The notes under the pieces: generated by a model
The model's input: only the letters and a program-made list of their open reading frames with translations
The model's database searches: none
What the model was told of the DNA's origin: nothing
Position numbers and translations under genes: made by a program
In this document: piece after piece, positions 63,201 through 64,000 of the stretch
How the letters are laid out: each line of letters opens with the position of its first letter
Numbering within the stretch: position 1 is the first letter of the stretch
Assembly (NCBI GenBank): GCA_032209605.1
Contig: JASFXZ010000001.1
Location: forward strand, 11,488,256-11,552,255
Source: Mactromeris polynyma
Taxonomy: Eukaryota; Mollusca; Bivalvia; Venerida; Mactridae
Direction of reading: 5' to 3'
Length of the DNA stretch: 64,000 nt

Positions 63201-63822
63201 ATGCAAATTCAGATTGACCAAAGACTATCAGACCAATTAAACTGATCTAAGAATCCTTAGCTTAAATGGTGGCAAGTGTAGATATTGATCAGAATTTTAA
63301 AGCACAAGTCGCTATCAGTAGTCTTAAATGGCTCTACGCTCGTCGTATAAGCTCAATATTCATTTTTACATGACAATTTGGCTCGTAATTTGGAAGACAG
63401 CTGAAATATCTAAGAGCATAAGTCGACAAAAATCTTTTATATTTGTTTAAATTGTATGATTTATAAGAACCAACAGAACTTTTGTTCGGTAAACATCTAG
63501 AATTAAGACAGAACAAATACTTGAAAACGGATAAATATAATCTACCAGAAGATATAAAATATGTTGTGCAATCTATATCAGAAAATATCCGTCTGCTTGA
63601 AATCATGCAATATAGAAAGTAATTGAGACATGCTATATACATGTATATATATTTTTTATGTAAACAATCATTACTAAATATATACATGTACTTACTTTGT
63701 CGGGCATAATCATAATCGTATGACGTTCTTGTCTGGGGTCGAGTGGACCCTTCACTGCTAGCTGCTATTTGTTGACGTACTTCCGGGGTGGCTTCTAATA
63801 AATACAGTTCTGGTGCATAGGC
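33050..63822 (-). CDS. SPATA1: SPATA1 homologue, 3' part (nine exons, partial)
   Basis: Minus-strand exons: A 63822-63696, B 55990-55946, C 54034-53407, D 46285-46036, E 44811-44721, F 43016-42891, G 42591-42416, H 38417-38319, I 33214-33050. They join in phase: 1707 nt, 568 codons plus stop. Diagnostic matches to human SPATA1 (from memory): PELYLL in exon A; REELVK then KRNHARDLWKKRYFEEKKK across F/G (human REELVK..KRYHAYNGWKKKYLETKK); KLLTTLEGPK; LQHEIEDIRRRVDHAKMKL in H; QAETELRALRAELTQKK in I (human QAVSDLRTLKTELAQKK). The C-terminal half is the SPATA1 coiled-coil domain. Exons B-E are disordered or charged and poorly conserved. The mammalian protein is testis-enriched and reported to partner IFT20. 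The 5' exons are right of base 64000. Exon G has an alternative terminal form. Confidence 0.88.
33215..35057 (-). other. SPATA1 intron H-I, distal part
   Basis: AT-rich; holds the hairpin element at 33858. Otherwise nothing recognised. Confidence 0.45.
33858..33960. mobile_element. 103-bp hairpin repeat
   Basis: ctgccttcacaaaacttctc then aacttgagatcagtattaag and atctcat at the left mirrors atgagattaatctcaagtaa and gaaatcctgtgaagtcagg at the right. An imperfect inverted repeat with almost no loop. Confidence 0.6.
35060..35400. mobile_element. About 340-bp MITE with 65-bp inverted ends
   Basis: The left end (caatacatagctcccacatc, tacaatatttacctcccttg, cggccattttgataggcaaa) is repeated in reverse complement at the right (tttgcctatcaaaatggccg, caagggaggtaaatattgta, gatgtgagaactatgtatta). 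The arms differ at only a few positions. It gives rise to the minus ORF at 35012. Confidence 0.88.
35401..36110 (-). other. SPATA1 intron H-I, middle part
   Basis: Nothing recognised. The ORF at 35940 runs into the minisatellite and is not credible. Confidence 0.45.
36111..36690. repeat. 90-bp minisatellite with 179-bp higher-order period
   Basis: Core cttctattgtctcatgtaac then agggagcttaaggcaaggct recurs six times. Two unit types alternate: A with caaacttccccaacccccct (36111, 36201, 36380, 36559) and B with gaaaccccttccccaacccc (about 36290, 36469, partial near 36648). Repeats with ORFs on the minus strand are artefacts. Confidence 0.93.
36691..38318 (-). other. SPATA1 intron H-I, proximal part
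   Basis: AT-rich; nothing recognised by eye. ORFs at 36813 and 37634 have no family match. Confidence 0.45.
38319..38417 (-). CDS. SPATA1: SPATA1 exon H
   Basis: 99 nt, phase 0 at both ends: NNFKVQATRLQHEIEDIRRR VDHAKMKLTSEMK. Aligns with human IIQITEVQHAIDQLKRKLDT DKMKLIVEVK. Acceptor gcttcag, donor gtaggc. Symmetric, so skippable without frameshift. Confidence 0.88.
38616..39031. mobile_element. Pogo-like MITE, long diverged copy
   Basis: CAGTAATGCCTCATTTAAAG at the left and TTATTGAGGTTTTAGTG at the right, flanked by TA at 38614-38615 and 39032-39033. At 416 bp it is more than twice the other copies, with an unrelated interior holding a 72-codon ORF of no recognised family. Confidence 0.6.
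39496..39712. repeat. 31-bp minisatellite, about 7 copies
   Basis: Unit AACACAAGGTACAATGCAAC followed by CTCTCCATAGC, starting at 39496, 39527, 39558 and so on. Variants: gaaacc, ctctgc, and a shortened last copy. Because 31 is not divisible by 3, the repeats stay open in all three minus frames (three overlapping ORFs), which is a repeat artefact. Confidence 0.95.
39713..41821 (-). other. SPATA1 intron G-H
   Basis: AT-rich; nothing recognised. If exon G is used as a terminal exon, about 41690-41821 is its 3' UTR. Confidence 0.45.
41822..42591 (-). CDS. SPATA1: SPATA1 exon G, alternative terminal form
   Basis: If the donor after SNK is not used, the frame stays open for 197 more residues and stops at 41824-41822. 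The tail is rich in Ser-Pro/Arg: SRSRTPSPATSPAPG, RTRSLSPLRILSP, RVKPSPSSPRRSF; then basic KRQLKSFENKYMKIKRAPKQ, then acidic/Ser-rich DSDYDSSQSSSQSF. The composition is coding-like and unlike the flanking introns. ATTAAA on the minus strand at about 41689-41684 could serve as poly(A) signal. This would be a composite terminal exon that truncates the conserved coiled coil. No transcript evidence is available. Confidence 0.65.
42416..42591 (-). CDS. SPATA1: SPATA1 exon G, spliced form
   Basis: 176 nt: RDLWKKRYFEEKKKTGPLEE QCNRLRHELDIIHKKLLTTL then NEIKPSNK, donor gtgggt at 42415-42410. This splice joins in phase 0 to exon H and gives the conserved C-terminus. Confidence 0.88.
42891..43016 (-). 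CDS. SPATA1: SPATA1 exon F (conserved coiled coil)
   Basis: 126 nt: EELLKDLEKAKEARKASERQ REELVKHAKQMQTKTQNKRN H. REELVK and KR.H align with human SPATA1. Donor gtgagg. Confidence 0.9.
43017..44720 (-). other. SPATA1 intron E-F
   Basis: Contains a run of 14 G at 43315-43328 with simple flanks; otherwise AT-rich with nothing recognised. Confidence 0.5.
44721..44811 (-). CDS. SPATA1: SPATA1 exon E
   Basis: 91 nt: DLKHYPSPPPLRLASPERDS then ESARARHRKQ plus 1 nt. Proline-rich then basic. Too short to be listed as an ORF; supported by acceptor gtttcag, donor gtacgt and phase with D and F. Confidence 0.75.
44812..46035 (-). other. SPATA1 intron D-E
   Basis: AT-rich intron, nothing recognised. Confidence 0.45.
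46036..46285 (-). CDS. SPATA1: SPATA1 exon D (charged helix)
   Basis: 250 nt. Encodes RKGNTDQNDRLKAPSPEEAG then EWDRRRQEEQERARKEEEER, LKEEEEEKRRAEQERED and ends MRTNSDE. Probable single alpha helix or coiled coil. The donor is gttaga, weaker than the others. Read-through would add VRPILNNFGWHGY and stop at 45994. Confidence 0.8.
46350..46895. repeat. 60-bp minisatellite (GAT/GAC/AAT-rich)
   Basis: Unit gaagacaatgataataatga (start) to ctgacaatataaat, six full copies at 46441-46800, with (gatgat)n-type flanks. Alternate units carry gacaaag or gacaatg. It starts 65 bp upstream (minus sense) of the SPATA1 exon D acceptor. ORFs on both strands (Asp/Asn-rich on plus, Ser/Leu-rich on minus) are repeat artefacts. 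Confidence 0.94.
46903..49530 (-). other. SPATA1 intron C-D, left part
   Basis: AT-rich; ORFs of 60-80 codons show no family match. Nothing else recognised. Confidence 0.45.
49531..51092. repeat. 1.6-kb tandem duplication, copy 1
   Basis: Starts attagaactgtgagattgag and ends at agactatgtttc, directly before copy 2. Contains a 92-codon plus-strand ORF (49943-50221) of unknown nature, blocks reading gacctagtttcatacttgac, and one pogo-TIR-like piece (caactccgttataccgcgat, about 50598). Confidence 0.9.
51093..52709. repeat. 1.6-kb tandem duplication, copy 2
   Basis: Begins with the same attagaactgtgagattgag. Carries a net 51-bp gain relative to copy 1, including an insertion near 51173-51230 (gaacaggcattttaattggt). 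From about 51490 onward it is almost identical to copy 1: the 92-codon ORF at 51556 differs by one residue (K to E). Confidence 0.9.
52710..53406 (-). other. SPATA1 intron C-D, right part
   Basis: Holds a bivalve-type intron repeat at about 52985-53150 (gggcgataactcctgagtga). The two opposing ORFs at 53122 and 53159 come from non-coding sequence. Confidence 0.5.
53407..54034 (-). CDS. SPATA1: SPATA1 exon C (disordered, Q/S/H-rich)
   Basis: 628 nt, long and open: EENFQLAKHSHGSNGGALNS through two short poly-Gln tracts (SQQQQQN, RQQQQQSG), His/Ser/Asp-rich sequence, and GFTPETYRENDPLD. No globular motif. Much longer than the matching human region as remembered. Acceptor acacag, donor gtgagt, phases match D and B. 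Confidence 0.82.
54035..55945 (-). other. SPATA1 intron B-C with GGGCGATAACTC repeats
   Basis: At 54968-55260 two diverged units of about 130 bp carry gggccacaactcctcc / gggcgataactcttc, gacctgtatt, gtgcccaatatg and cctttcaagagttattg. Otherwise AT-rich with nothing recognised. Confidence 0.55.
55946..55990 (-). CDS. SPATA1: SPATA1 exon B (45-nt microexon)
   Basis: 45 nt (2+42+1): RDSFHSSPSKNLSP flanked by split codons. The length is divisible by 3, so skipping it would keep the frame. Supported by phase and by acceptor ttgtacag and donor gtattt rather than by homology. Confidence 0.6.
55991..63695 (-). other. SPATA1 intron A-B (7.7 kb)
   Basis: Nothing coding recognised. Scattered repeat pieces include a ccataactc-type repeat near 58895 and 60225-60400 (agaacataactcttgaccta; ggaccataactccggc). 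ORFs at 56528, 57603, 57896, 58302, 59109, 59820 and 60380 are short and unlike any family. The exon A to B phase join needs no extra exon, but a cassette exon cannot be excluded. Confidence 0.5.
63696..63822 (-). CDS. SPATA1: SPATA1 exon A (first in window)
   Basis: 127 nt: AYAPELYLLEATPEVRQQIA, a Ser/Thr/Arg linker, then SYDYDYARQ plus 1 nt. PELYLL matches the human QPELYLLPV site that ends the N-terminal globular part. Acceptor gtttcag, donor gtaagt. The open frame continuing left to 63334 is intron. Confidence 0.85.
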
Positions 63823-64000
63823 CTGAAACATATGCAACAAATAAGTGTAAAACTACCAGAATAGTTTTGAGGCAAATGTATATAACAGGGGCGGCAATAA
63901 GAGCCGGGAGCCGTAAAATTACACAGCATCATCACCCGGCTACTTTTCTTGTATGTGACCCCTGATATAACAAAGAGGTATTTGAAAGCATGACCAATTT
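63823..64000 (-). other. SPATA1 intron upstream of exon A
   Basis: No exon visible to the window edge. Near 63900 the short inverted pair agccggg / cccggct lies about 35 bp apart. Confidence 0.45.

Overview
This is an AT-rich animal genomic window with spliced genes, long introns, tRNA-derived SINE heads, MITE-like hairpin elements and minisatellites. Intronic repeats of the 'gggcgataactc / aaggtcaaggtca' kind are familiar from bivalve genomes, so a mollusc, probably a bivalve, is the best guess. That guess rests on repeat style and protein similarity only. No bacterial, viral or CRISPR features are visible.

Three protein-coding genes account for essentially all convincing coding sequence. 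(1) Left, minus strand, 857-5599: the 5' five coding exons (244 complete codons) of an SSX2IP/ADIP (afadin- and alpha-actinin-binding, centrosomal coiled-coil) homologue; the rest lies beyond the left edge. (2) Centre, plus strand, 15787-27622: a complete 13-exon histone deacetylase 3 (HDAC3) gene of 433 codons. All exon phases join, and the catalytic, zinc-binding and inositol-phosphate-binding residues are present. (3) Right, minus strand, 33050-63822: the 3' nine exons (568 codons plus stop) of a SPATA1 homologue, whose 5' exons lie beyond the right edge. One SPATA1 exon (G) can be spliced to the conserved C-terminus or read through its splice donor into a 197-residue SP-rich alternative tail.

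Layout: SSX2IP and HDAC3 are head to head across about 10.2 kb that holds the presumed promoters and several repeats. HDAC3 and SPATA1 are tail to tail; polyadenylation signals for both strands lie within 40 bp of each other near 29.25 kb. From memory, human SSX2IP and SPATA1 are close neighbours on chromosome 1p, so their linkage here looks ancient, with HDAC3 between them in this lineage. SSX2IP and SPATA1 are both tied to centrosome, cilium or sperm biology; HDAC3 is the catalytic subunit of NCoR/SMRT co-repressor complexes.

Non-coding structure includes pogo/Tigger-like MITEs with TA target duplications (182, 6084, 9195, 27281, 38616) and other TIR elements (19659, 21630, 35060). Hairpin elements lie at 7601, 26273, 26513 and 33858. 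Tandem arrays are the 91-bp x 11 (23391), 31-bp x 4 (24688), about 90-bp with 179-bp higher-order period (36111), 31-bp x 7 (39496) and 60-bp x 6 (46441). There is also a recent 1.6-kb tandem duplication (49531-52709) and a cluster of ten TTCATGAA palindromes (10.1 kb). I found no clearly novel biological system; the most interesting gene-level observation is the SPATA1 alternative C-terminus.
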